Assembly (NCBI GenBank): GCA_030147525.1
Contig: JASBVF010000001.1
Location: 124,001-188,000, forward strand
Origin: Bacteroidota bacterium
GTDB lineage: Bacteria > Bacteroidota > Bacteroidia > Chitinophagales > Saprospiraceae
DNA length: 64,000 nucleotides
Direction: 5' to 3'
Shown here: piece after piece, positions 32,466-41,785 of the stretch
Layout: each line of letters begins with the position of its first letter
Numbering within the stretch: the stretch's first letter is position 1
The notes under the pieces: model-generated
What the model was told of the DNA's origin: nothing
Databases searched by the model: none
Seen by the model: only the letters and a program-made list of their open reading frames with translations
Position numbers and translations under genes: made by a program

Positions 32466-33611
32466 TTACGGGTTGATTTTCAATAATTTACCACTTGTCT
32501 GGACGCTGTTTTTTTCATCCGAAACACGGTAAAAATACTGTCCTCCGCTCAAAGCTGACAAGTCGATGGACTCAGTCTGTGATTGGTTCAGTTGGATGTT
32601 TTTGGTTAAAACAAGCGCTCCGTTTGTGTTGAAAATTTGCAAGTGATACTTTCCGGGGACAAAGTTTCTCAACTCAAATTTCACTTCGCTGATCACCGGA
32701 TTTGGTGAAACCAAAACAAGGGTCTCGTCAGCTTTCAGGTTGTTCACATTACTCAGCACTCCATTGTTTTTGAAACGGACTTGCTGGGCGTTCGTGCCTG
32801 AATCATCCATCGTAACTACGGCGATGGCTTCTTTTGCCTCGTTGCTGAAAAAATTGTAGGTAATGACGGTGTCTTTGCCCAGCCCGGCAAAATTACCGCC
32901 GGCGATGATGAAGTCCGTCACGTCCTGCCAGCCGAAAATCGGCACTTTAGCATCCACACGTGTTTCACGAAACTCTGTCCTTTTCTCCCGCAGCACGGGG
33001 TACGTTCCGCCGGGAATCGCCAGATTGCCGTAGGCATCCACAAAATCATTGCGCTGGGTCGTTACCCTCACACGGATGGAATCGGGCAAAATCGGAAGGT
33101 TGAGGCTGTCGAGAAATCCGCCGGGGATGTCAGCTGTGGCGAATGGCACGAGCACGGCGGATGAGGAACTGAAAGTTGCCGGAAAAGTCAGCGGTGCGTG
33201 GCGTTCCGGAATGGGCGATGTGAATTTGAACAAAGTCATGACCCCTACTCCTGCCGGGTCGGGCCCGTTGAAGCCCAACGTTTCGAAAGCATTGGGGCTG
33301 ACATTGTAGTAAGTTTCGCCGCCAACGCCGCCCGCTGTGAAAAGCTCGGCATTGGGAAAACTGGCTGCTGCGTTGCCTTCGCTGGCGGGCTGATATACGG
33401 TTTCCTGCTCCAGCGAAATGGCCAGTTGGGTAAAATCCCAGTCGAAGGGGCCGCCTGCCTGCGTGATTGTGACGCCGGTAGGGGCAATGTCAATGATGGT
33501 TTTCAACTTGTCCCCTGCTGCCGGAAAATAGTCATCGGCAGTGATGGTAATTTGAGCAGTAAGCCAGCTGGAAGCCAGGGCGAGAACGAGCAATGTGAGT
33601 AAATTTTTCAT
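32466..33611 (-). CDS. T9SS type A-sorted secreted protein
   Basis: A secreted protein of 381 residues. It has a signal peptide (MKNLLTLLVLALASSWLTAQ), an uncharacterised beta-rich body, and a C-terminal type IX secretion sorting domain of about 80 residues (VSPNPVISEVKFEL..., YHLQIFNTNGALVL, SGGQYFYRVS). The start at 33611 matches the signal peptide. The body begins ITITADDYFPAAGDKLKT and contains no domain I recognise. Likely surface-anchored or released. Confidence 0.88.
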   Translation of the reverse strand: MKNLLTLLVLALASSWLTAQITITADDYFPAAGDKLKTIIDIAPTGVTITQAGGPFDWDFTQLAISLEQETVYQPASEGNAAASFPNAELFTAGGVGGETYYNVSPNAFETLGFNGPDPAGVGVMTLFKFTSPIPERHAPLTFPATFSSSSAVLVPFATADIPGGFLDSLNLPILPDSIRVRVTTQRNDFVDAYGNLAIPGGTYPVLREKRTEFRETRVDAKVPIFGWQDVTDFIIAGGNFAGLGKDTVITYNFFSNEAKEAIAVVTMDDSGTNAQQVRFKNNGVLSNVNNLKADETLVLVSPNPVISEVKFELRNFVPGKYHLQIFNTNGALVLTKNIQLNQSQTESIDLSALSGGQYFYRVSDEKNSVQTSGKLLKINP

Positions 33612-33750
33612 TTCAAAAAATTGAATAGACAATTTGAGTTTCGTGAAATTTTGGAGAAAGTGAGTTCAAAGATAAGCTGAAATGATATTCGTAATCCTGA
33701 AAGATCGAAACGGAACTGTCGCCGGCAGACATTAACAAAAAATGTGTCGC

Positions 33751-34026
33751 TCATTTCAATGCCCGTTCTTTCTGCATACCCCTGATTTTGAAAAATAGGA
33801 TAATAAAAGACAGGCTCAGCGTCAGGCCGTTAGCGAGAATAATCGGCAGGTCATTTTTGAGCAAACCATAGATGAACCAGCACAAAGTTCCGAACACCAA
33901 CATCAGAAACATACCCAATGACAGATCGGTTGTGCTTCGGGTTTTCCAGGTTTTTACCACTTGAGGGACAAAAGCGCCGGTCGTCAAAGAAGCGGCAAGC
34001 AGGCCGAGTAAGGTTGTAAAATCCAT
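33751..34026 (-). CDS. SemiSWEET sugar transporter
   Basis: A 91-residue membrane protein with three helices. It has the SemiSWEET/PQ-loop signature TGAFVPQVVKTWKTRSTTDLS near residues 17-37 and a third helix IILANGLTLSLSFIILFF. SemiSWEETs dimerise to transport mono- and disaccharides down a gradient. The 3-base gap to the upstream NTF2-like gene suggests co-transcription. Confidence 0.9.
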   Translation of the reverse strand: MDFTTLLGLLAASLTTGAFVPQVVKTWKTRSTTDLSLGMFLMLVFGTLCWFIYGLLKNDLPIILANGLTLSLSFIILFFKIRGMQKERALK

Positions 34027-34029
34027 ACG

Positions 34030-34911
34030 TCAATCTTTTTTTGGTGTGTTCTTTACCAGTTCGATGAAACCGTTGATCGCTTCGTTCGGTACGGTCACGG
34101 CCAGGTTGTAGTGCCGGATTTTCCAGCCATCAGCTGTTTTTTGTAAAACTCCGCTGCCCCGGCAAACGCCCATCCACGTGTCAAGCAATTCCTCGAACCA
34201 GGCCGTCTGCCCATCGGCGGAAAGGTAAACCTGCCGGTCGTGTGGAGTGAAAGCCCAGGCGGTTTCCCGTTCGAAATATTTTTTCGACCACTCCCGCATA
34301 TCGTCCCGCAGCCAGCGTTCGCTCGCATCGGTGCCGAGGTAGATGCCGTCGGGCGCCATGCTGCCAAAAAACACGTCCTCGTCAGCCACGGCTGCTGCGT
34401 GGTGCCATGCGTCCATCAGTTCGTTGATGTCAGCTTCGGCCATGTTGGGTTCCGTCTGGCAGCCTGTACGGCGGCGGGTATCGGTGATCTGGGTGATTTT
34501 CCAGCCGTTTTCACTTTTGAAAAGCTGGAAGGCGTTGACGCCGCAGTGGCTCATTTTTTCACCCTGAAAAAACGTGTACTCAGTCCAGGCCGTAGCCAGG
34601 CGGCCGTCGATATTCACGTCGTAGCTCCAGATGCGTTCGTCCCAGACCTGATCGTGAGGTGTTCCGACGGCTTCAACGAATTTTTCGATGCCCTCCGATC
34701 GAAGCGCAGGCTGACCGTCCTGTCCGGTGAATATCGTTTGCAGCCTTGCAGAAGCATCAAAAACGGAACTGACGGCAGCGCTGTCTCCGGAACGCATGCC
34801 ATCGAACATTTTTTGAATGACGGCGATGACGGCTGTTTTTTCGCCGGAGGATTGTGCCAAAAGCGAGCCAGTGGCCAGGAGGAAAACAGGGAGGAATAAT
34901 TTTTTGATCAT
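34030..34911 (-). CDS. Exported tandem NTF2-like (DUF4440-type) protein
   Basis: A 293-residue protein with an N-terminal signal peptide (MIKKLFLPVFLLATGSLLAQ). Two NTF2/SnoaL-like halves follow: about 22-148 (VIAVIQKMFDGMRSGD..., WKITQITDTR) and 158-285 (INELMDAWHHAAAVADED..., WKIRHYNL). Each half has the usual cone fold pattern, and the second resembles DUF4440 proteins. Function unknown; it may bind a small ligand in the periplasm. It is linked to SemiSWEET by a 3-base gap. Confidence 0.82.
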   Translation of the reverse strand: MIKKLFLPVFLLATGSLLAQSSGEKTAVIAVIQKMFDGMRSGDSAAVSSVFDASARLQTIFTGQDGQPALRSEGIEKFVEAVGTPHDQVWDERIWSYDVNIDGRLATAWTEYTFFQGEKMSHCGVNAFQLFKSENGWKITQITDTRRRTGCQTEPNMAEADINELMDAWHHAAAVADEDVFFGSMAPDGIYLGTDASERWLRDDMREWSKKYFERETAWAFTPHDRQVYLSADGQTAWFEELLDTWMGVCRGSGVLQKTADGWKIRHYNLAVTVPNEAINGFIELVKNTPKKD

Positions 34912-34972
34912 GAAAAAACTTTTACTGATTTCTGCCCCGAAAGTCCGAATTTTCCGCCAAACTCTTTAAAAA

Positions 34973-36421
34973 ATGACGGAACTGCTTCGCCAGGCCTACG
35001 ATCCCGACACTTTTCGCAGGGAAGGCCACCGCCTCGTTGAATTGCTGGCTGATTACCTGACACACATCCGCCAGCCCGATTCTCCGGAAAAAGTACTGCA
35101 TCACGTAACCCCCGATGAACTGTACGAGCGCTGGCAGGCTGACCTTGCCACCGGGCCGCATCCGCAGGTGAGTGATTTTTTTGAAAAAATTCTTCATGAC
35201 ACCATTCACATGCACCACCCGAAGTACCTGGGCCACCAAACTTCGAATGTGGCGCCGATGGCAGCGCTGGCCGAGCTATTAGGCGGACTGCTCGATCCCG
35301 GCATGGGCGTGTACGAGCAGGGAACTTCCGGTGTTGCCCTCGAACGGCTGCTGGTGAAGGAACTGGCGCTGACGATGGGCTGGGGTGAAAACTCCGAAGG
35401 GTTTCTCACCTCCGGCGGCACGCTGGGCAACCTCACCGCCCTGCTTTGCGCCCGGCAGGTGATGATCGAACGGGACGTTTGGGAGCATGGATTTGAAGGA
35501 CGGCAGTACGGATTTTTAGTTTCCTCTGAGGCGCACTACTCCGTGGCAAGGGCAGTGAATGTGATGGGAATGGGTAGCCGGGGTGTGGTGCAAGTGCCTG
35601 TCAATCAGCATTTTCAAATGGAGACGGATCAGTTGGAGTCCTGTTTCCGGAAAGCGGAAAATGACGGTGTGAAAATCATTGGCGTTGTTGCAAGTTCCTG
35701 TTCCACGGCCACCGGCAGCTTCGACCCGATCGACGAAATTGCTGATTTTTGCGAAGCGAAAAACCTCTGGCTCCACGTCGACGGAGCGCACGGCGGCTGC
35801 GCTGTTTTTTCAAAAAAATACCGTCACCTGCTTCGGGGCATCGAACGGGCTGACAGCATGATTCTTGATTTTCATAAAATGCTGATGACGCCCAAACTCG
35901 TTACGGCAGTGGCTTTTCGCCGGGGCGAGCACTCCTACCAGACATTTAACCAAAAAGCCTCCTACCTCTGGGACAAAGACGAAGGCCGGGAGTGGTTCAA
36001 CCTCGCCAAACGCACCTTCGAGCTGACGAAAAGTTTTATGAGCGTGCGGGTGTACGCACTTTGGCGTACCTACGGGCCGGAGCTTTTTGCTGAAAACGTG
36101 GAGCGGCTTTTTGATTTGGGAAAAACGTTTGCCCGGCTCATCGCTGAGGAGGGGGACTTTGAAATGCCGGTGAGTGAGCCGGAGTGTAACATCCTCTGTT
36201 TCAGGTACCTGATGAAAAACTGGAGTGAGGAGAAGATTGAACTGGTCAACGCTGCGGTTCGGGAAGCGTTGGTCAGGGAGGGTGAGTTTTTTATCGTTCA
36301 AACCAAGGTGCAGGGTAGGCTCTACCTCCGCACGACGCTGATGAATCCACTGACGACGGAGCGGGAGTTGACCGGGCTTTTGAAAAAAGTCAGGGAATTA
36401 GCACTTGGGTTTGTTGATTAA
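34973..36421 (+). CDS. Group II PLP-dependent amino acid decarboxylase
   Basis: A PLP-dependent decarboxylase of 482 residues of the DDC/GAD group. Visible are TSGGTLGNLTALLCAR (phosphate loop), SSEAHYSVARA, the Asp in LHVDGAHGGCAVF that pairs with the pyridine nitrogen, and the Schiff-base Lys in DSMILDFHKMLMTP. Relatives act on aromatic amino acids, 2,4-diaminobutyrate, glutamate or cysteine sulfinate. The sequence most resembles the aromatic/diaminobutyrate side, but I cannot fix the substrate. It is convergent with the metallophosphatase gene, with a terminator between them. Confidence 0.9.
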   Translation: MTELLRQAYDPDTFRREGHRLVELLADYLTHIRQPDSPEKVLHHVTPDELYERWQADLATGPHPQVSDFFEKILHDTIHMHHPKYLGHQTSNVAPMAALAELLGGLLDPGMGVYEQGTSGVALERLLVKELALTMGWGENSEGFLTSGGTLGNLTALLCARQVMIERDVWEHGFEGRQYGFLVSSEAHYSVARAVNVMGMGSRGVVQVPVNQHFQMETDQLESCFRKAENDGVKIIGVVASSCSTATGSFDPIDEIADFCEAKNLWLHVDGAHGGCAVFSKKYRHLLRGIERADSMILDFHKMLMTPKLVTAVAFRRGEHSYQTFNQKASYLWDKDEGREWFNLAKRTFELTKSFMSVRVYALWRTYGPELFAENVERLFDLGKTFARLIAEEGDFEMPVSEPECNILCFRYLMKNWSEEKIELVNAAVREALVREGEFFIVQTKVQGRLYLRTTLMNPLTTERELTGLLKKVRELALGFVD

Positions 36422-36424
36422 TTC

Positions 36425-36474
36425 AAAAAGCTCAAGATTCGAAAACCTGCTACTTTGAACCTTGAGCTTTTTTA
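36425..36474. terminator. Bidirectional terminator
   Basis: AAAAAGCTCAAG (36425-36436) pairs with CTTGAGCTTTTTT (36461-36473) around a 24-base loop, with U-tracts on both strands, between convergent genes. Confidence 0.85.
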
Positions 36475-36483
36475 AACCGATTT

Positions 36484-38115
36484 TCAGCGTTTTACCACCC
36501 GGTACCTGCGTAAAACTTTTCTGTTGCCTTTGACGATGGCGAGATATTTCCCTGGTTTTAAATGATTGGTTTTCAATGATTTGAGGTATTCGCCGGGTTC
36601 CTGGTTCGGAATTTCGAGGCGGGAAACTTCCTGAAACTTCGTGTTGACAATGCGGATGACCACATTGCAGGGGTGATCCACGGTGTATTTCACCACCACA
36701 TCACCACTGACAGCGTCGGGCATGACCATCGGGCAATCGTCCCAGTTTTCCAGTTCATTTTCTTCCGGGGAGGGAGATTCCTGTGCAGCGAGTTTTGAAG
36801 GCGGTTCTTTTTGAAAACCGCCACGTGCAGCCAGCATTTCCTGCCCCATTCCGGGTATGCCTGAGCCGTGCTGCGAGATATGGATGACGTCGCCGGTGGG
36901 TGGATTCCAGATGGAGAGTCCTCTTGGCGCCAGGAAAATATTTTCCGGCCTCACTTCGCCTACTTTTTGAGCGCCATCGGTTTTGATGGTGCGAACCTCT
37001 ATTTTTTCACGATCAATAAAAATCCAGTTAAATTGATTAAAACTACCGCTGGCCCGGGTCCAGTTTTTATCGTCGTTGTTATCCCGCAGCGGAGCACCCC
37101 AGCAGCCTTCGCCGACGTACACCGTGCCGGTCTCGTCATCCCGAATGAAACCCTGGTCGCTGCCGGGTCCATTGTCTGGACGAATGGGGAAGGTACTTTT
37201 GACCACGTGAGCATCGCACTCCACGACGAGGTTCATGTTGTATTTGTGAAACAGCGGAGCCCAGTAAGCCACCTGGTCATTTTTCTCCGGCTTTCGTTCG
37301 GTATGTGGTCGCATAGGGTGGTGGTATTGTGCCAACCTCCAGGTTATGTGGCCGCTGCTGCGCAAGTCTTTTTCCAGCCAGTTCCGTTGATCACCGCCGG
37401 CAGGAATCATGGTATTCAGCGTGTAGATTCTTACGAGATTTCCGCCAAGGTTAAAGGCATAAAATGCGCCGGGTATTTTAAGGTCAAAAAGGTCAGCAAG
37501 GGTTTGGTTACTTTCTTCGTGGTTTCCTCTAGTGACGATGATGGGCGTGATGCGGCCGTCCCTGGCGATGGTCAGCTGCCAGTCATCCATCCATTCGAGC
37601 CATTCTTCGGGTGAGTCATTTTGGGTGAAATCGCCGCCGAAGAGGACGCAATGCGGACGAAGTTTGGCTACAAGCAGGTTGGCGTCCTGCCTGGCTTCCC
37701 GGTGGTTGCGGGAGTCACCGCCTGCGATAATTGACAGCCTCTTGTCGGGCGTATTGGGGGCAGTGGTGAAAAACATACGCCTGCTAAGCCCCTCACTGTC
37801 TTTGATGATGAAATAGTAGGTGACATTTGGAATCAGCCCGGTCAGCCGTACGAAGTGGTTATTCATGCCTTTGGCCAGCTGGACGTGATCGGGGCGCTTG
37901 CTGATGCCGTACTCGCCGACGTTGGCGCCGAAGTCATTTACATCGAGGTACAGAATAGGGTTTTCACCTGATGCCTGATGCCAGGCGATGACAATCGATG
38001 AGGAGGGGTTGTCATACCAAATGGCCCGGAATTTTTCAGCAAGGGCGTTTGCATCCAGGGCAAAGGCGGATAACAGCAGAATGAGATGTGTAGTCAGGAC
38101 TGGGTTTTTCAGCAT
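36484..38115 (-). CDS. Exported metallophosphatase with purple-acid-phosphatase-like layout
   Basis: A 543-residue exported protein with signal peptide MLKNPVLTTHLILLLSAFALDANA. An N-terminal fibronectin-like/PAP_N region runs about 25-115. The metallophosphatase core has motifs GGDSRNHREA, FGGDFTQND, RGNHE and AQYHHPM. The usual GHxH is ECDAHV, so one ligand position differs, and the PAP tyrosine after GD is missing. A C-terminal region (about 465-543) resembles a type IX sorting domain, ending LKPGKYLAIVKGNRKVLRRYRVVKR-like. The start at 38115 matches the signal peptide. It probably acts on phosphomonoesters or diesters outside the cell. Confidence 0.85.
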   Translation of the reverse strand: MLKNPVLTTHLILLLSAFALDANALAEKFRAIWYDNPSSSIVIAWHQASGENPILYLDVNDFGANVGEYGISKRPDHVQLAKGMNNHFVRLTGLIPNVTYYFIIKDSEGLSRRMFFTTAPNTPDKRLSIIAGGDSRNHREARQDANLLVAKLRPHCVLFGGDFTQNDSPEEWLEWMDDWQLTIARDGRITPIIVTRGNHEESNQTLADLFDLKIPGAFYAFNLGGNLVRIYTLNTMIPAGGDQRNWLEKDLRSSGHITWRLAQYHHPMRPHTERKPEKNDQVAYWAPLFHKYNMNLVVECDAHVVKSTFPIRPDNGPGSDQGFIRDDETGTVYVGEGCWGAPLRDNNDDKNWTRASGSFNQFNWIFIDREKIEVRTIKTDGAQKVGEVRPENIFLAPRGLSIWNPPTGDVIHISQHGSGIPGMGQEMLAARGGFQKEPPSKLAAQESPSPEENELENWDDCPMVMPDAVSGDVVVKYTVDHPCNVVIRIVNTKFQEVSRLEIPNQEPGEYLKSLKTNHLKPGKYLAIVKGNRKVLRRYRVVKR

Positions 38116-38443
38116 CAATTTCAATTTTGCACGGGAGCCAGGCACCCGGTTTACATTCACCAAACTACTCGTTTGAGGCGATTATTTTATCGTTTTTGAA
38201 AAAAGCGGATTAAAATTTAAGCGGTAATGCGTCGGTTGGATATACGAAGTACCGGGTTAAAGGTTTTTACAGGATGTTTTATTGTAACTTCGCACCGTTT
38301 TTTTGTAAGGGTTCATTTGGGAGGTGAATTTAAAAACCTGTTGGAAAGCAAAAGGTTTTACACTCCAAATTCCCATTTTTGTTAAAAATCAATCTCCCTC
38401 GGCGGGAGTTCCAACACAAAAATATTTAAACGTCTAAGTAATT
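38116..38443 (+). promoter_or_regulatory. Divergent promoter region and structured glyA leader
   Basis: A -7-like box TAACTTCG at 38285-38292 suggests transcription toward glyA. The leader can fold a stem AAAACCT/AGGTTTT (38333-38339 with 38353-38359), extended by TTTGGGAG (38316-38323) with CTCCAAA (38363-38369). A second hairpin CTCCC/GGGAG (38394-38408) lies 35 bases before the ATG. GGGAG at 38319-38323 could alternatively pair with the CTCCC of the second hairpin. No known riboswitch consensus is recognised. Confidence 0.4.
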
Positions 38444-39739
38444 ATGATGAAAGATACAGCAATTTTCAACCTCATCGACCGTGAGCTCGACCGCCAGCGC
38501 AAAGGTATCGAGTTAATTGCATCTGAAAATTTTACCAGTGAGACCGTTATCCGGGCGATGGGTTCCTGTCTGACCAATAAATATGCTGAAGGATACCCCG
38601 GCAAACGCTACTACGGCGGTTGCGAGATCGTGGACGAAGTGGAGCAACTGGCCATCGATAGGTTGAAAGAATTGTTCGGCGCCGAGTATGCGAATGTTCA
38701 GCCTCACGCCGGGGCTCAGGCCAATGCAGCCGTTTTTCTGGCCATTTTGGAGGCCGGCGATAAAATTCTGGGCTTAAATCTTGCTCATGGCGGCCACCTT
38801 TCTCATGGCTCGCCTGTGAATTTTTCAGGTAAAGTTTTTCAGCCGTTTTTCTACGGCGTGGAGGAAGCTACCGGCCTGATCGACATGGATAAAGTCGAGG
38901 AAATTGCATTGAAAGAGCAGCCCCGGCTCATCGTTTGCGGAGCCTCTGCTTATTCCAGGGATTGGGATTACAAGCGTTTCCGGGAGATTGCCGATAAAGT
39001 TGGCGCCTTGTTGCTCGCCGATATTGCCCACCCTGCCGGATTGATCGCAGCCGGACTGCTCAACAGCCCCATGGAGTATTGCCATATCGTGACTTCCACC
39101 ACGCACAAAACACTGCGTGGGCCTCGTGGCGGCATCATCATGATGGGTAAAAATTTTGATAACCCGTGGGGCCGCACTACCAGGAAAGGTACTGTGATCA
39201 AAATGTCCAGTATTTTAAACAGTGGTGTTTTCCCGGGCATGCAGGGCGGTCCACTGGAGCATGTCATCGCTGCCAAGGCTGTAGCTTTCAACGAAGCATT
39301 GCAACCTGAATTTAAAGTGTATGCATCGCAAGTGATTAAAAACGCCCAGGCGATGGCATCTGCTTTTACCGAAAAAGGCTACAAAATCATCTCCGGCGGT
39401 ACTGATAATCACCTGATGCTGATCGACTTGCGATCAAAAAATGTTACCGGAAAACAGGCTGAAGAGGCGCTTGTCCAGGCGGATATCACGGTTAACAAGA
39501 ACATGGTGCCATTTGACACGCAATCGCCGATGGTGACTTCCGGCATCCGTGTCGGTACAGCAGCCATCACGACCCGTGGTTTGGATGAAGCCGGCTGCCG
39601 CAAGGTGGTGGATTGGATTGACAACATCATTACCAATGTGGAAAATGAGGAGTTGATCACTGCTACCCGCATGGAAATCAATCAGTTCATGCAGCAGTTT
39701 CCGCTGTATGAGTCCGCAGAAAAATCTGTTTTTGCATAA
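38444..39739 (+). CDS. glyA: Serine hydroxymethyltransferase
   Basis: A PLP enzyme of 431 residues that interconverts serine and glycine with tetrahydrofolate. It has [10 protein letters not shown] near the N-terminus, the folate/substrate region [43 protein letters not shown], and the PLP-lysine motif [14 protein letters not shown]. GxGG-type residues and the C-terminal [14 protein letters not shown] are in place. The start [15 protein letters not shown] is standard. It provides one-carbon units and links to the glycine cleavage complex, which shares LpdA. Confidence 0.97.
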   Translation: MMKDTAIFNLIDRELDRQRKGIELIASENFTSETVIRAMGSCLTNKYAEGYPGKRYYGGCEIVDEVEQLAIDRLKELFGAEYANVQPHAGAQANAAVFLAILEAGDKILGLNLAHGGHLSHGSPVNFSGKVFQPFFYGVEEATGLIDMDKVEEIALKEQPRLIVCGASAYSRDWDYKRFREIADKVGALLLADIAHPAGLIAAGLLNSPMEYCHIVTSTTHKTLRGPRGGIIMMGKNFDNPWGRTTRKGTVIKMSSILNSGVFPGMQGGPLEHVIAAKAVAFNEALQPEFKVYASQVIKNAQAMASAFTEKGYKIISGGTDNHLMLIDLRSKNVTGKQAEEALVQADITVNKNMVPFDTQSPMVTSGIRVGTAAITTRGLDEAGCRKVVDWIDNIITNVENEELITATRMEINQFMQQFPLYESAEKSVFA

Positions 39740-39762
39740 AATAAACTTCGGCAAAAGTAGAA

Positions 39763-39819
39763 GGCAGGGGGTTCGGGCAAGTACATCTAAAAGCTTACCA
39801 GCCCCCTGCCGGCTTGCCT
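39763..39819. repeat. Inverted repeat of GGCAGG/GGCAAG type
   Basis: GGCAGGGGG (39763-39771) pairs with CCCCCTGCC (39802-39810), and the arms extend as GGCAAG-like units on both sides, giving about 22-base imperfect arms. It lies between glyA and scpA and ends 10 bases before the scpA TTG start. There is no proper T-tract, so it is not a plain terminator, but it could shape scpA mRNA 5' structure. Confidence 0.6.
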
Positions 39820-39829
39820 CTTTTAAAAT

Positions 39830-40618
39830 TTGAACGAAGCGACCTATACCATCCGGCTGCCTCAGTTCGAAGGCCCGTTCGACCTGCTGCTATTTTTCAT
39901 AGAGCGGGATGAGCTGGATATTTACAATATTCCAATTGCTAAAATAACGGATGATTTTCTCGATTACATCCGGCACATGGAGGCGTTGAATGTGGATCTG
40001 GCCAGCGAGTTCATACTCGTTGCAGCTACCCTGTGCCGCATCAAGGCAAAATTACTGCTGCCGCGTAAGCCGGTGGATGAGGAGGGCAATGAAATAGACC
40101 CCCGTGAAGAACTCGTTCAGCGACTGCTGGAATACAAGCGTTACAAAAGCGTTTTGGACGAAATGCGGCGGATGGAGGAAGAGCGGGCATTGCGGGAGCA
40201 CCGGGGAAACGTGAGCCGGGAACTAAGACAAATAGCCTCCACAGCGTTGGTGGATGTAGAACTGGAAAGCCTGACTTTGTTCAAGCTGTTGAAAACTTTC
40301 GAGCGGTTGGTGCGAAAAATGGAGGAGGAAGGCAAGCAGCATGTCGTGCACACGATCATGCGTTTTAACTACTCCATCGACGAGCAGCAGGACTATATTT
40401 TTTCAAAACTGAAGCCCGGTAAAAAAACAGATTTCAGTACACTTTTCCTGAAACTTGAAAACAGGATTCACGCAATCGTCACGTTCCTGGGGCTGCTGGA
40501 ATTATTGAATATGCAGCGGGTGGTTCTTGTCCAGGGCCTCGGCATCAACAACTTCTGGCTAACATTGCCTGAAAAAGAAGAGGCCTCACCTGAAACTGAA
40601 CAGGCTACTGAAAACTAA
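39830..40618 (+). CDS. scpA: Segregation and condensation protein A
   Basis: The kleisin subunit of the bacterial SMC-ScpAB complex, 262 residues. The N-terminal region begins TYTIRLPQFEGPFDLLLFFIERDELDIYNIPIAKITDDFL, the standard kleisin start, followed by SEFILVAATLCRIKAKLLLP. The C-terminal winged-helix part has TFLGLLELLNMQRV. The start is TTG at 39830: an in-frame TAA lies at 39824-39826 and the next ATG is about 50 residues later. The C-terminal codons form one arm of a hairpin. Confidence 0.95.
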   Translation: MNEATYTIRLPQFEGPFDLLLFFIERDELDIYNIPIAKITDDFLDYIRHMEALNVDLASEFILVAATLCRIKAKLLLPRKPVDEEGNEIDPREELVQRLLEYKRYKSVLDEMRRMEEERALREHRGNVSRELRQIASTALVDVELESLTLFKLLKTFERLVRKMEEEGKQHVVHTIMRFNYSIDEQQDYIFSKLKPGKKTDFSTLFLKLENRIHAIVTFLGLLELLNMQRVVLVQGLGINNFWLTLPEKEEASPETEQATEN

Positions 40619-40639
40619 AGTCCTGTTTCCAGTAGCCTG
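40601..40639. terminator. Hairpin between convergent scpA and mscS
   Basis: CAGGCTACTGAAAAC (40601-40615) pairs with GTTTCCAGTAGCCTG (40625-40639), 14 of 15 bases complementary. The left arm encodes scpA residues QATEN and the scpA stop codon (40616-40618) falls in the loop. No T-tract follows, so it may protect the 3' ends of both transcripts. Confidence 0.6.
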
Positions 40640-40664
40640 ACTCTCTCCAAAAGAAGTATAAACT

Positions 40665-41501
40665 TTAATTCGACTTCATCATTGAGTTCCGGTTTTCCAG
40701 CAATTGATCCATCTGCTGAATGTGAATATCCATCTGCGGGAATGGAATATTGAGGCCGGCTTCATTGAAGGCTTCATATACCTTTTCATTGATCTCGAAA
40801 TGGACAGGCCAGTAATGTTCAGCCTTTACCCACACCCGAACGGTCAGGTTAACGGAGCTGTCGCCAAGCTCGGCCAATTGGATAAAAGGCGGCTCCTCCT
40901 TGAGTATTCTCTCGTCGTTGGTGAGTAGCTCCGTAAGCACTTCCCTGGCTTTTTGAACACTGTCGCCATAGCCTATACCAAATGTCCAGATTATCTTTCT
41001 TTTTTCCTGGGTTGAAAAATTCTCCATAGCGTTAGTAGCCAGGCCGCCATTCGGAACAATCACTTCGTGGTTGTCGGGAGTCAGTAGAATTGTGTTAAAA
41101 ATCTGAATTTCTTTCACGGTACCCGAGAATCCCTGTGCTTTAATGAAATGCCCAACTTTGAATGGCTTGAAGAGCAGGATGAGCACGCCGCCTGCAAAAT
41201 TTTGCAGCGTACCACTGAGCGCCATACCGATAGCCAAACCGGCTGCACCAATAATAGCAATGAAGGAAGTCATTTGAATACCTACCGTACCCAACGCTGC
41301 CAGAACGAGCAGTACACGAAGCAGTACCCTCACCGTCGTGAGTAAAAACGGGCGCAGATTTGCATCTACTTCGGAGCGTTCCATCGTTTTTCGGGTCGCT
41401 GAGACGAGCAGATTAATGACCCAGCTACCGACTACCAGAATAAATATTGCGAGTAAAACTTTAGGTCCGTAAACAGAGAGGATGTTTGAAAAGTCGATCA
41501 T
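40665..41501 (-). CDS. MscS-family mechanosensitive channel
   Basis: A 278-residue channel of the small MscS type. Three membrane helices are visible (about 10-32, 55-78, 82-105). The pore helix has AAGLAIGMALSGTLQNFAGGVLILLFKPF, matching MscS TM3, followed by the beta domain PNGGLATNAMENFS. The cytoplasmic vestibule region ends with FPQMDIHIQQ. It opens under membrane tension to release solutes during osmotic downshock. Confidence 0.93.
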   Translation of the reverse strand: MIDFSNILSVYGPKVLLAIFILVVGSWVINLLVSATRKTMERSEVDANLRPFLLTTVRVLLRVLLVLAALGTVGIQMTSFIAIIGAAGLAIGMALSGTLQNFAGGVLILLFKPFKVGHFIKAQGFSGTVKEIQIFNTILLTPDNHEVIVPNGGLATNAMENFSTQEKRKIIWTFGIGYGDSVQKAREVLTELLTNDERILKEEPPFIQLAELGDSSVNLTVRVWVKAEHYWPVHFEINEKVYEAFNEAGLNIPFPQMDIHIQQMDQLLENRNSMMKSN

Positions 41502-41613
41502 GGATGTCTTAATTTTATTGATGTGTTGAGGTGAAAAAAGAAACAGCTGACAACTGTCAGGCCGTCAACTAACATTGTTTTTAATGGGTGAGCCCCTGAA
41601 ATGTTTATTAGGA

Positions 41614-41655
41614 AAACAAAAAAAACCTTGCCTGAAGTTACTCCTGGCAAGGTTT
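41614..41655 (-). terminator. dnaN terminator
   Basis: AAACCTTGCC (41623-41632) pairs with GGCAAGGTTT (41646-41655); on the minus strand a run of eight U's follows. It lies about 130 bases beyond the dnaN stop. Confidence 0.85.
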
Positions 41656-41785
41656 CATCCGCATGAGTTAAACCTGAAAGAACAGTTTTAACGGATGGAA
41701 AAAATGCATTCGCACAAAGGCCTTCCGGAATTCTGGCTCATCTGCGAGGCGTTTATTTTTATTTGAAATTGGCCGGGGCCTTGTT

